Shown: piece after piece, positions 34,921 through 43,195 of the stretch
Layout of the letters: each line of letters opens with the position of its first letter
How positions within the stretch are numbered: the first letter of the stretch is position 1
Assembly: GCF_030146175.1 (NCBI RefSeq)
Contig: NZ_JASLCE010000027.1
Location: 1 to 45,844 of the forward strand
Reading direction: 5' to 3'
DNA length: 45,844 bases
DNA from: Flavobacterium sp.
GTDB taxonomy: Bacteria; Bacteroidota; Bacteroidia; Flavobacteriales; Flavobacteriaceae
The notes under the pieces: generated by a model
Databases searched by the model: none
What the model was told of the DNA's origin: nothing
The model's input: only the letters and a program-made list of their open reading frames with translations
Position numbers and translations under genes: made by a program

Positions 34921-36315
34921 ATGTCAAAAAACAAAATTTTTATTCTGCTTCCGGACGGAATTGGACTTCGCAATTTTGCCTATTCCCGTTTCCACGAGTT
35001 GGGAGTCGAACAAGGCTATGACGTGGTTTTCTGGAATAACACCCCTTTTCAGCTAACCGATTTAGGGTTTCAGGAAATTACAATCCGCGAAGCGAAAAGT
35101 AACAAACGTACCGAAGTCTATAAAAATGCCCGGAAACAAATTGAATTAAACCGGAATAAAAAACAATGTAACGATGCGGTGTACGATACCTATCGATTCC
35201 CGTATTCGTATAAAAATATAAAAACAGCGCTTAAAAGCATCGCAACCCAATGGTTGACATGGCGCTATACATCCGATAGCGGAATTCTGAAAATCCGACA
35301 AAATATCCGCGAACTCGAAAAACAAACGGCCTATTTCCGGGAATGCAAAAAAGTGCTGGAAACCGAAAAACCCGCGATGGTATTCTGTACCAATCAAAGG
35401 CCAATGACGGCTATTGCGCCACTTTTGGCCGCTCAGGAACTGGGAATTCCCACGGCAACGTTTATTTTTTCATGGGATAACCTACCCAAAGCCACGATGG
35501 TAGTCGAAACCGACTATTATTTTGTCTGGAGTGATTTTATGAAAGCGGAACTTTTAAAATATTATCCGTATATTAAATCGGAATCCGTTTTTGTAACGGG
35601 AACACCGCAGTTCGAATCGCATTTTGAAACAGAGCGACTGCTTTCGAGGGATGCTTTTTTTCAAGCTAATGGATTGGATCCGAATAAAAAATATATCTGT
35701 TATTCCGGAGACGATGTGACCACTTGTCCCGATGATCCGGAATACCTTGAAAATGTAGCGGAGGCTATCGAAACACTCAATCGGGAAGGACAAGCATTGG
35801 GAATTTTGTTCCGCAGATGTCCGGTGGATTTTTCGGATCGTTTTGATTCGGTACTACAAAAATACAAACACCTTATCGTACCGGTAAATCCCAAATGGGA
35901 GAAAAAAGGCGGTATGTGGAATACAATTTTACCTACTCCGGAGGATCTGGATTTGCAAATGAATACGATCGCCCATACCGAAATGGTGATCAACTTGGGA
36001 TCGTCGATGGTTTTTGATTATGCCGCACATCACAAACCGTGTGCCTATATCAATTATGACGTTGAAAATAAAAAAATAGCCGACTGGTCGGTAAAAAAGA
36101 TTTACAACTATGTGCATTTCCGTTCGATGCCCGATCCGGAAGCGGTGATCTGGTTGAACAATAAAAATACAATCGACGCTGCGATTCGGGAAGTGGTCGT
36201 TCACGGAAACAGCGATACGACAAAAGCCGAAGAATGGTTCCGGATCATCAATGCGGTTCCACCCGAAATGGCCTCAAAAAATATATGGACTGCGATTAAT
36301 ACCCTGTTGTCATGA
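34921..36315 (+). CDS. Uncharacterised GT-B-like glycosyltransferase next to neuABC
   Basis: I do not recognise a named family. The 464 residues begin KIFILLPDGIGLRNFAYSRFH, a Rossmann-type strand with a glycine loop. A helical, basic insert follows at about 55-145. MVFCTNQRPMTAIAPLLAAQELGIPTATFIFSWDNLPKA (about 158-196) resembles a GT-B acceptor-domain end. FVTGTPQFESHF (about 223-234) is a linker like that of glycerophosphotransferase-type GT-B proteins. YICYSGDD, LGILFRRCPVD and MVINLGSSMVFDYAAHHKPCAYINYD (from about 361) look like a C-terminal donor domain with a glycine-serine phosphate site. It lies 4 bases after neuC and overlaps the next GT4 by 4. With no known sialyltransferase in the window, it is my leading candidate for the CMP-sugar user. 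Confidence 0.6.
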   Translation: MSKNKIFILLPDGIGLRNFAYSRFHELGVEQGYDVVFWNNTPFQLTDLGFQEITIREAKSNKRTEVYKNARKQIELNRNKKQCNDAVYDTYRFPYSYKNIKTALKSIATQWLTWRYTSDSGILKIRQNIRELEKQTAYFRECKKVLETEKPAMVFCTNQRPMTAIAPLLAAQELGIPTATFIFSWDNLPKATMVVETDYYFVWSDFMKAELLKYYPYIKSESVFVTGTPQFESHFETERLLSRDAFFQANGLDPNKKYICYSGDDVTTCPDDPEYLENVAEAIETLNREGQALGILFRRCPVDFSDRFDSVLQKYKHLIVPVNPKWEKKGGMWNTILPTPEDLDLQMNTIAHTEMVINLGSSMVFDYAAHHKPCAYINYDVENKKIADWSVKKIYNYVHFRSMPDPEAVIWLNNKNTIDAAIREVVVHGNSDTTKAEEWFRIINAVPPEMASKNIWTAINTLLS

Positions 36316-37463
36316 TGCACATTGCTTTTTTAACACCGGAATACCCGCACGAAAAGGTACTGAACAGCGGCGGAATTGGAACCAGTATTAAAAATCTGGC
36401 CGTAGCATTAGCACAAAAAGGCGTGACGGTATCGGTAGTGGTCTACGGACAAGCGGAAGATTGTGTTTTTGAAGAAAACGGCGTCACGATTTATTCGGTC
36501 AAAAAACGAAAATACAAATGGGCAACCTGGTATTTTTATCGGAAATACCTGGAATCCTATCTGAACGATCTGATTGTTTCCGAAAAAATTACACTGGTCG
36601 AAGCACCGGATTGGACGGGTATAACGGCTTTTATGAAATTAAAAGCACCGTTGATCATCCGATTTCACGGCAGTGATGCCTATTTCTGTCATCTGGAAAA
36701 CAGACCGCAAAAACGGAAAAATTTCTATTTTGAAAAATGGGGCATCCAAAAAGCAAAAGCCTATATCGCTCCGACAACCTTTGCCGGTGCGCTAACAAAA
36801 GAGATTTTTAATATCCGAAATAAAGAGATTGTAACGATTCATTATGGATTGAATCTGGAGCAATTCCGCGATAATGGAACACATCTGGAAGAAAACGGAC
36901 TATTGCTCTATATCGGGACGATTATCCGGAAGAAAGGCGTACTGGAATTGCCCGGAATCATGAAACACGTGATCGAACAAAACCCGGAAGCGCGTCTAAT
37001 TCTGATCGGAAACGATTCGTCCGATATTAAAACCGGGGCGTCGTCTACTTGGGAATTACTGGCGGATAGTCTCGACGATGCGCTAAAAAACAAAATAGAA
37101 TACAAAGGCAAAATACCGTACGAAAAAGTACGATCGTATATCGAAAAAGCACAAGTCTGTGTTTTTCCTACTTTTGCCGAAACTTTGGGAATGGTAACAA
37201 TTGAATCGATGGCCATGCGAAAACCGGTTGTAAATAGTAATATCGGTTGGGCTAACGAACTGATTGTAGACGGAGAAAGCGGTTTTCTGGTACATCCAAC
37301 GGATCATAAAACCTATGCCGACCGTATTGTACGTTTATTAAACGATTCGGAATTACGGGAAAATATGGAGAAAAAAGCCGAAGTCAGAACGCACGAAAGA
37401 TTTAATATTGCCAAAACGGTTGAACAGAATATAGCATTTTACCAAAAGATAATCGGAACATGA
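36312..37463 (+). CDS. Glycosyltransferase family 4
   Basis: This 383-residue GT-B protein has HIAFLTPEYPHEKVLNSGGIGTSIKNLAVALAQKG at the start, close to the starch-synthase-like GT4/GT5 acceptor domain with its GGIGT loop. APLIIRFHGSDAYFC (about 114-128) and IVTIHYGLNLEQF (about 176-188) follow. LLYIGTIIRKKGVLELPGIM and CVFPTFAETLGMVTIESMAMRKPVV (about 280-304) give the donor domain with E-x7-E. ATGs at 36312 and 36315 are both possible; the first overlaps the preceding stop as ATGA. Confidence 0.92.
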   Translation: MMHIAFLTPEYPHEKVLNSGGIGTSIKNLAVALAQKGVTVSVVVYGQAEDCVFEENGVTIYSVKKRKYKWATWYFYRKYLESYLNDLIVSEKITLVEAPDWTGITAFMKLKAPLIIRFHGSDAYFCHLENRPQKRKNFYFEKWGIQKAKAYIAPTTFAGALTKEIFNIRNKEIVTIHYGLNLEQFRDNGTHLEENGLLLYIGTIIRKKGVLELPGIMKHVIEQNPEARLILIGNDSSDIKTGASSTWELLADSLDDALKNKIEYKGKIPYEKVRSYIEKAQVCVFPTFAETLGMVTIESMAMRKPVVNSNIGWANELIVDGESGFLVHPTDHKTYADRIVRLLNDSELRENMEKKAEVRTHERFNIAKTVEQNIAFYQKIIGT

Positions 37464-38998
37464 TCGTATTGTATCATCATCAAAATACCGTCACGACTGT
37501 TATGGACCTCGAAAGCGGTACCACAATCGCGGTTCCGGATTCCGGAAATATAGCCCGTAGTTTGCTACGTCTGGCAACGGATTATCCGGATCGGTTGTTA
37601 CTTTGGTGCGATACCAATTATCGCGAGGTACTTCATCTCGAAAAAATCGCGGCGCTTTTCCCGCATAAAAAAAGAATGCTATCCTACGGTATCGGAAATT
37701 TTATACCGGATGCCATTGGTTATGTGGACGAGAGTTTGTTTGCCAATCCCAATCGCAACGTAACATTTCCAACCTGGCAAATGCACAGCACCGTAGGGGG
37801 CATATTTGCCGAAACGGTAAACGCATTAAATGGTCTGAAGGCCGACCGGAATTTTGCCTATTTTTTATGCTCCCTGGCCAAACTGGGAATGGCTATCGGA
37901 TTAGAATGTTGCTCGGAACCCTTACTACTCCGAAAACAGCTGGATACTAAAGTTAAAACCGGACCGGAAGCATCGAATCAATTACTTTTCCGATTTGCAA
38001 AACAACATTATCGCGGTCGCTGGATTTTGATGTTGTTGTTAAACCTGTTCCTATACGAACGAAAAGTAACGCTATTTCCTTTTATTATGGCGTTATTTTA
38101 TAAACGAAGAACACTTTCCGGAGTATTGTTCAATAATGACATAGAACCAATAACCGATAGAACACCTTTTGCGTTTGATGTTATCATTCCGACGATCGGT
38201 CGAAAAATGTTTTTATATGATGTTTTACAGGACTTATCGGCTCAGACACTAAAACCGAAAAGCGTAATCCTGATAGAACAAAATCCGGTGACGGATAGTA
38301 ATAGCGAATTGGATTACCTTGCAAAGGAATCATGGCCTTTTGAAATCATACACCGTTTTATACATCAAACCGGAGCTTGTAATGCGCGGAATATGGCTTT
38401 GTCGTTTGTACAAAGTGAATGGGTATTCCTGGCGGATGACGATATTCGTTTTCAGTCGGATTTTTTAGAACAAGCAAGCCGCGAAATAGGTAAAACAGGA
38501 GGGAAGGCATTTACGCTAAGTTGTCGACAGAAAGACGATATCCCGAAAGATACCAATCGCATACAATGGGAAACGTTTGGTTCAGGTTGTAGTATTGTAC
38601 ATCGCGATGCCCTGCAAGGACTGAAATTCGACATGCGGTTTGAAAATGGTTTTGGAGAAGATACCGATTTTGGAATGCAACTCCGCAATAAAGGATATGA
38701 TATCTTATATTTGCCACAACCCGAAATATTACATCTGAAAGCACCTGTAGGCGGTTTTAGAACCCGTCCCGTTTTGGAATGGCAAATTGATGAGGTTCAG
38801 CCCAAACCATCGCCTACGGTGATGTTGTTCCGACTGTTGCATTATACCGAACAACAACTATTAGGATACAAGACTACACTTTGTATCAAGTTTTATACAA
38901 TCCAATCCGATAAAAATCCGCTACGCTATTATAAAAAGTTCCGCAAAGCCTGGAACCGGAGTACCTATTGGGCAAACGTTTTAAAAGAACGATCATGA
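37460..38998 (+). CDS. Two-part protein: uncharacterised N-terminal domain plus GT2 domain
   Basis: The 512-residue protein is long for a family 2 enzyme. The GT-A domain begins only at about residue 238 (AFDVIIPTIGRKMFLYDVLQDL). FIHQTGACNARNMALSFV (about 300-317), WVFLADDDIRFQSDFLE with Asp326-328 and RFENGFGEDTDFGMQLRNKG (about 402-421) give a complete active site. Residues 1-235 match no family I know. They start MIVLYHHQNTVTTVMDLESG, contain GGIFAETVNALNGL (about 113-126) and a hydrophobic segment at 188-213, and could be an acceptor-recognition or dimerisation module. Four-base overlaps on both sides tie it to neighbouring glycosyltransferases. Confidence 0.82.
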   Translation: MIVLYHHQNTVTTVMDLESGTTIAVPDSGNIARSLLRLATDYPDRLLLWCDTNYREVLHLEKIAALFPHKKRMLSYGIGNFIPDAIGYVDESLFANPNRNVTFPTWQMHSTVGGIFAETVNALNGLKADRNFAYFLCSLAKLGMAIGLECCSEPLLLRKQLDTKVKTGPEASNQLLFRFAKQHYRGRWILMLLLNLFLYERKVTLFPFIMALFYKRRTLSGVLFNNDIEPITDRTPFAFDVIIPTIGRKMFLYDVLQDLSAQTLKPKSVILIEQNPVTDSNSELDYLAKESWPFEIIHRFIHQTGACNARNMALSFVQSEWVFLADDDIRFQSDFLEQASREIGKTGGKAFTLSCRQKDDIPKDTNRIQWETFGSGCSIVHRDALQGLKFDMRFENGFGEDTDFGMQLRNKGYDILYLPQPEILHLKAPVGGFRTRPVLEWQIDEVQPKPSPTVMLFRLLHYTEQQLLGYKTTLCIKFYTIQSDKNPLRYYKKFRKAWNRSTYWANVLKERS

Positions 38999-40008
38999 AG
39001 AATACATTGATCATCTGTACTTATAGAAGAGCGCAATCGGTATTGCGATTGTTGCAATCGGTGGCGGAGCAAACCTGTTATCCCGATGCGATTCTTATTG
39101 TCGATGGTTCGCCAGACGATGAAACGGAAAAGATCTTACAGGAAAATACCTTTCAAAATTTAAAATATCATAAAGTTAGCCCGGAAAACAGAGGGCTTAC
39201 CAAACAACGCAATGTTGGGATCAATCTTGTTCCAACCGATAGTGATGTGATCTGTTTTTTAGACGATGATACCATTCTGGAAAAAGACTATTTTGAAGCA
39301 TTGCTTAAAACGTATACACAATATCCCGATGCCAAAGGCGTAGGAGGTTATATTACCAACGAAGTAAAATGGAAGCCGATCACGCCGGAATATACGATTT
39401 CGAAAAATGAATTCGAATACGACGGATGGGTACGTAAAGACGGTAGCCGTTTTGTGTTGCGAAAAAAGCTGGGACTGGATGCGGATCGACCGCCCGGATT
39501 TTTACCAACGTTTTCACACGGGCGAAGTGTTAGTTTTTTACCGCCTTCCGGAAAAACTTATCCGGTGGAACAACTCATGGGTGGTGTTTCGTCCTTTAAA
39601 AAAGAAATTTTTCAAAATTTCCGTTTTTCAGAATATTTCGAAGGCTACGGATTATATGAAGATGCCGATTTCTGTCTTCGGGTTTCGAAAATGGAAAAAT
39701 TATACGTTACTACCAGCGCCCGACTGGAACACCATCACGACGCTTCCGGCCGGCCGAATCAATACAACTATGGTCGAATGGTGGTTCGAAACGGTTGGTA
39801 TGTCTGGAAAGTGGCCTATCCTCAAACCGATTGGAAGTCAGCATTCAAATGGCATGCAATCATCGGTCTGCTACTTTTGATCCGAATTAGTAATATCTTT
39901 ACAACATCCGATAGAAAGGCAGCCTTTACCGAATCGTTGGGACGTTTTACCGGATGGATCAGTCTGCTGTTTAACAAACCAAAGGTCCAATCCGGACAAT
40001 TCTTTTAG
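38995..40008 (+). CDS. Glycosyltransferase family 2
   Basis: The start is the ATG at 38995, overlapping the previous stop as ATGA; the frame is open back to an ATG at 38968, which would add nine residues. The 337-residue enzyme has TLIICTYRRAQSVLRLLQSV, LIVDGSPDDETEKIL (about 34-48), GLTKQRNVGINLV (about 66-78) and VICFLDDDTILEKDYFEALL (about 84-103). MGGVSSFKKEIFQNFRFSEYFEGYGLYEDADFCLRVSK (from about 194) contains the ED motif. A C-terminal hydrophobic stretch suggests membrane contact. Donor unknown. Confidence 0.9.
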   Translation: MKNTLIICTYRRAQSVLRLLQSVAEQTCYPDAILIVDGSPDDETEKILQENTFQNLKYHKVSPENRGLTKQRNVGINLVPTDSDVICFLDDDTILEKDYFEALLKTYTQYPDAKGVGGYITNEVKWKPITPEYTISKNEFEYDGWVRKDGSRFVLRKKLGLDADRPPGFLPTFSHGRSVSFLPPSGKTYPVEQLMGGVSSFKKEIFQNFRFSEYFEGYGLYEDADFCLRVSKMEKLYVTTSARLEHHHDASGRPNQYNYGRMVVRNGWYVWKVAYPQTDWKSAFKWHAIIGLLLLIRISNIFTTSDRKAAFTESLGRFTGWISLLFNKPKVQSGQFF

Positions 40009-40011
40009 CAT

Positions 40012-41133
40012 ATGAAATTAGCCCTTATTACACATGTACCGCATATTATCCGGGAAAACCGGTATTATGCCTATGGGCCTTATGTAAAGGAAATGAACCT
40101 TTGGTTTCAATATATCGATACGGTTTTACTGGTCGCTCCGGTTCAGAATGGAGCTATTTCGGCGATCGATTTGCCCTATCAACATTCGGAAATCGAATTT
40201 CGCGAGGTTCCGGCTTTTTCACTTTTATCGGCCAGGGAAATACTAAAAACGATAACGCATTTACCCCGTATTATCCGCTCGACCTACCTTGCGATGCGGG
40301 ATGCGGATCATATCCATTTGCGTTGTCCCGGAAATATGGGACTGGTCGCCTGTCTGGTACAAATTTTATTTCCGAAGAAAAATAAAACGGCAAAATATGC
40401 CGGAAACTGGGATCCTAAAAGCAAACAACCCTGGAGTTATCGCCTGCAAAAGTGGATTTTGAGCAATACGACACTCACCCGGAATATGAAAGTTCTGGTA
40501 TATGGCGAATGGGAAAATGCCAGTTCGAATATTGTTCCCTTTTTTACGGCAACCTATCGCGATAGTGATAAAAAAGAAGTGCTGTTGCGAACGCCCGATA
40601 CGACAATAAACATACTTTTTGTAGGAACATTGTCCAAAGGAAAACGACCTTTATATGCCGTACAACTAACGGAAGCGTTGCTCCAATCGGGATATGATGT
40701 TCGCCTGGACTTGTTTGGCGAAGGTGCGGAACGGGAAAATCTGGAAAATTATATTCGGGAAAACGGACTACAACAACAGATCGTTTTACACGGAAACCGG
40801 GAAGCGGAAATCGTCGAAAATGCCTACCGGAAGAGTCATTTTTTAATATTACCTTCGCAAAGTGAAGGCTGGCCTAAGGTGGTTGCCGAAGCCATGTTCT
40901 GGGGATGCGTACCCGTTGCGACAAAAGTTTCCTGTGTGCCGTCGATGTTGGATAACGGAAAAAGAGGTATCTTGTTATCGCTGTCTATTGCAGCTGATAA
41001 GGCATCTGTAGAACGATGTATCGTTAACCATTCGGATTACCGGGAAAAAGCCAGACAGGGAATGGAATGGTCCCGACAATTTACGTTGGACTATTTCGAA
41101 AATGAAATAGGAAAAATGCTAAAAAATCAGTGA
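40012..41133 (+). CDS. Glycosyltransferase family 4
   Basis: The 373-residue GT-B enzyme starts MKLALITHVPHIIRENRYYAYGPY. The acceptor domain includes DADHIHLRCPGNMGLVACL (about 96-114) and KTAKYAGNWDPKSKQPWSYRLQ. Donor-domain motifs are NILFVGTLSKGKRPLYAVQL (about 201-220), LFGEGAERENLENYI and FLILPSQSEGWPKVVAEAMFWGCVPVAT (about 278-305) with E-GWPKVVA-E. It follows the GT2 gene after 3 bases and its TGA overlaps the next ATG by one base. Confidence 0.9.
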   Translation: MKLALITHVPHIIRENRYYAYGPYVKEMNLWFQYIDTVLLVAPVQNGAISAIDLPYQHSEIEFREVPAFSLLSAREILKTITHLPRIIRSTYLAMRDADHIHLRCPGNMGLVACLVQILFPKKNKTAKYAGNWDPKSKQPWSYRLQKWILSNTTLTRNMKVLVYGEWENASSNIVPFFTATYRDSDKKEVLLRTPDTTINILFVGTLSKGKRPLYAVQLTEALLQSGYDVRLDLFGEGAERENLENYIRENGLQQQIVLHGNREAEIVENAYRKSHFLILPSQSEGWPKVVAEAMFWGCVPVATKVSCVPSMLDNGKRGILLSLSIAADKASVERCIVNHSDYREKARQGMEWSRQFTLDYFENEIGKMLKNQ

Positions 41134-42140
41134 TGCTAAAAAAAGTCATTATATTCGGGATGATAAGTATAGTGCTGCTATTGCTTGTAATTAACAACAG
41201 AACACCGTTTATGCAACCGGAAGGCGGCCCGTGGTCTGTTGGATTTGGAGAGTCAACTGTATTTCCACATAAAATTCCGATTGAAAAAAATCAATTATAC
41301 ACTTTTGAACAGCTAAAAAAACAGGAAGACAGTACAACATTCCTGGCCGATCCGTTTTTTATAAAAGAAAAAGATACCTTTTATCTTTTTGTGGAACATA
41401 AAAAAACAAAACCTAACGGAGATATTGCATTACTAACATCGACCGATGGCGTCAATTACAATTACAAAGGAGCGGTACTGACCGAAAAATTTCATTTGTC
41501 CTATCCTCAGGTTTTTAAATATAAAAATGAATTTTATATGTTGCCGGAAACCAAAAGTGCCGGACACGTATTATTGTATAAAGCAGAACGATTCCCTTAC
41601 GGCTGGAAAGTTTGCGATACCCTGATTAAAAACAGAGCGCTGAAAGATCCGTCAATTTATCTGTCGGATAGTCTTAATGTTTTAGTTGCTTCCGATGATC
41701 ATTTGAATATGTATTTGTTTGAAGCGGATTCGCTTTTTGGAAAATGGAAATCGCACAAAAAGGAAAAAGTACTAATGGGAACTGAAGCAAGAGCCGGTGG
41801 CCGTTTTTTTGCCGATAAAAAAGGCTTGTTGTTGCCGGTTCAAAATTCAACGGAAGGCTATGGTTTTGGGCTATCGTTATACCGTTTTAATTTTGCCAAC
41901 GGAACGTATACTACCAAAAGAGAGCACCCGTTTTTCCTTAAAAGAAGCGAAACAATTAAAGAATTTAACGCGGGCATGCATCAGATCGATGTACAGTTGA
42001 TTGATGGAAAATATTATTATGTTTACGACGGTAATCGTTTAAAAAATAATGAACGGAAATTGAATGTCAAAGGACCGTTAAAATGGAATTATATCGATTT
42101 TAAAAATTGGATTTACCAACAATGCGAATCGTTCAATTAA
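41133..42140 (+). CDS. Membrane-anchored five-bladed beta-propeller protein (GIPC-transferase N-domain/GH43-like)
   Basis: The 335-residue protein has one N-terminal membrane helix (about residues 4-21) and so should face the periplasm. The rest is made of repeating blade motifs: TFLADPFFIKEKDTFYLFVEH (about 68-88), LSYPQVFKYKNEFYMLPET (about 122-140), LKDPSIYLSDSLNVLVASDD, RAGGRFFADKKGLLLPVQNS (about 223-242) and MHQIDVQLIDGKYYYVYDG. The first and second are very like the bacterial relatives of the N-terminal domain of plant glucosamine inositolphosphorylceramide transferase 1, and distantly like GH43/GH32 propellers. Start at ATG 41133 (TGATG overlap); a GTG one codon earlier is less likely. 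It may modify or bind the glycan; activity is unknown. Confidence 0.7.
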   Translation: MLKKVIIFGMISIVLLLLVINNRTPFMQPEGGPWSVGFGESTVFPHKIPIEKNQLYTFEQLKKQEDSTTFLADPFFIKEKDTFYLFVEHKKTKPNGDIALLTSTDGVNYNYKGAVLTEKFHLSYPQVFKYKNEFYMLPETKSAGHVLLYKAERFPYGWKVCDTLIKNRALKDPSIYLSDSLNVLVASDDHLNMYLFEADSLFGKWKSHKKEKVLMGTEARAGGRFFADKKGLLLPVQNSTEGYGFGLSLYRFNFANGTYTTKREHPFFLKRSETIKEFNAGMHQIDVQLIDGKYYYVYDGNRLKNNERKLNVKGPLKWNYIDFKNWIYQQCESFN

Positions 42141-43195
42141 TTGACAGCCTCGAAACCGGAGGTGCCGAAAAAATGGCTGTAAGTTATGCCAATGCCTTGT
42201 CGGCTGAAATTTCGTTTTCAGGGCTAATCGCAACCCGGAAAGAAGGAGCTTTAAAAAAGGAATTACAATCCGATGTTCCCTATTGGTTTGCCAACCGAAA
42301 ATCCGCTTTGGATTTTAAAGCTTTGTGGCGAACGCGAACGTTTGTAAAAGAGCATAAGGTATCAATAATGCATGCGCATAGTAGTTCTTTTTTCTTTGCC
42401 GTATTGCTAAAAATGATTCAACCTTCTTTAAAAATTGTTTGGCATGATCATTATGGTTATAGCGATTTTGTGTCGGAACGAAAAAATAAAAGGTTGTTAC
42501 AGTGGGCATCGTTCTTTTTTTACCGAATCATCGCTGTCAACGAAAAACTAAAAAACTGGTCCAAAAAGGAGTTGCATTGTAAACAGGTAAAATACCTTCC
42601 TAATTTTGTATCCGTAGTGCATAGCGAATCCGGAATACCGTTACAAGGAGCAGATGGAAAACGAATTCTCTGTCTGGCAAATTTAAGACCGCAGAAAAAT
42701 CATTTGCTGGTATTGGAAATTGCAAAAAATATAAAAAACATACATCCGGACTGGACATTTCATCTGGTTGGGAAAGATTTTAAAGATGCCTATTCGGAGC
42801 AGTTGCGGGAACAGATTCTTGCTTTAGGATTACAGCATACTGTTTTTCTATACGGAAGTGTAGCAGAAGTGGATTTTGTGATCCGACAGTCCGACATCGG
42901 GATATTAACCTCCATTTCCGAAGGACTGCCGGTTTCGTTACTGGAATATGGCTATTTTGGTCTTCCGGTGGTAGCGACAGCCGTAGGGGAAATTCCAACG
43001 GTGATTAGCGGTGCAAACGGTATTTTAATACCGGAAGGCGATGCCGGATCATTTACCGAAGCATTGTTGCAACTGATTGCAGATCCGGTAAACCGTAAAC
43101 AAATCGGAACCGCACTGCAAAACGACATCAAACAACATTATATAAAAGAATCCGTAGTACAGGATTATCTGAATTTTATCAGTAATGGGGAATAA
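42122..43195 (+). CDS. Glycosyltransferase family 4
   Basis: I chose ATG 42122, giving MRIVQLIDSLETGGAEKMAVSY, the regular GT4 start with GGAE; the frame extends to a TTG at 42107. The 357-residue protein continues with MHAHSSSFFFAVLLKM and IVWHDHYG. Its linker is KYLPNFVSVV (about 158-167) and its donor domain has ILCLANLRPQKNHLLVLEIA (about 184-203), HLVGKDF and IGILTSISEGLPVSLLEYGYFGLPVVAT (about 262-289) with E-GLPVSLL-E. It overlaps the propeller gene by 19 bases and the polymerase gene by 11 bases. Confidence 0.91.
   Translation: MRIVQLIDSLETGGAEKMAVSYANALSAEISFSGLIATRKEGALKKELQSDVPYWFANRKSALDFKALWRTRTFVKEHKVSIMHAHSSSFFFAVLLKMIQPSLKIVWHDHYGYSDFVSERKNKRLLQWASFFFYRIIAVNEKLKNWSKKELHCKQVKYLPNFVSVVHSESGIPLQGADGKRILCLANLRPQKNHLLVLEIAKNIKNIHPDWTFHLVGKDFKDAYSEQLREQILALGLQHTVFLYGSVAEVDFVIRQSDIGILTSISEGLPVSLLEYGYFGLPVVATAVGEIPTVISGANGILIPEGDAGSFTEALLQLIADPVNRKQIGTALQNDIKQHYIKESVVQDYLNFISNGE

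Noticed and set aside
39407..39880. A 157-codon + strand frame inside the glycosyltransferase at 38995-40008
   Set aside because: It is fully contained in a well-supported GT2 gene in another frame and has no domain or plausible start context.
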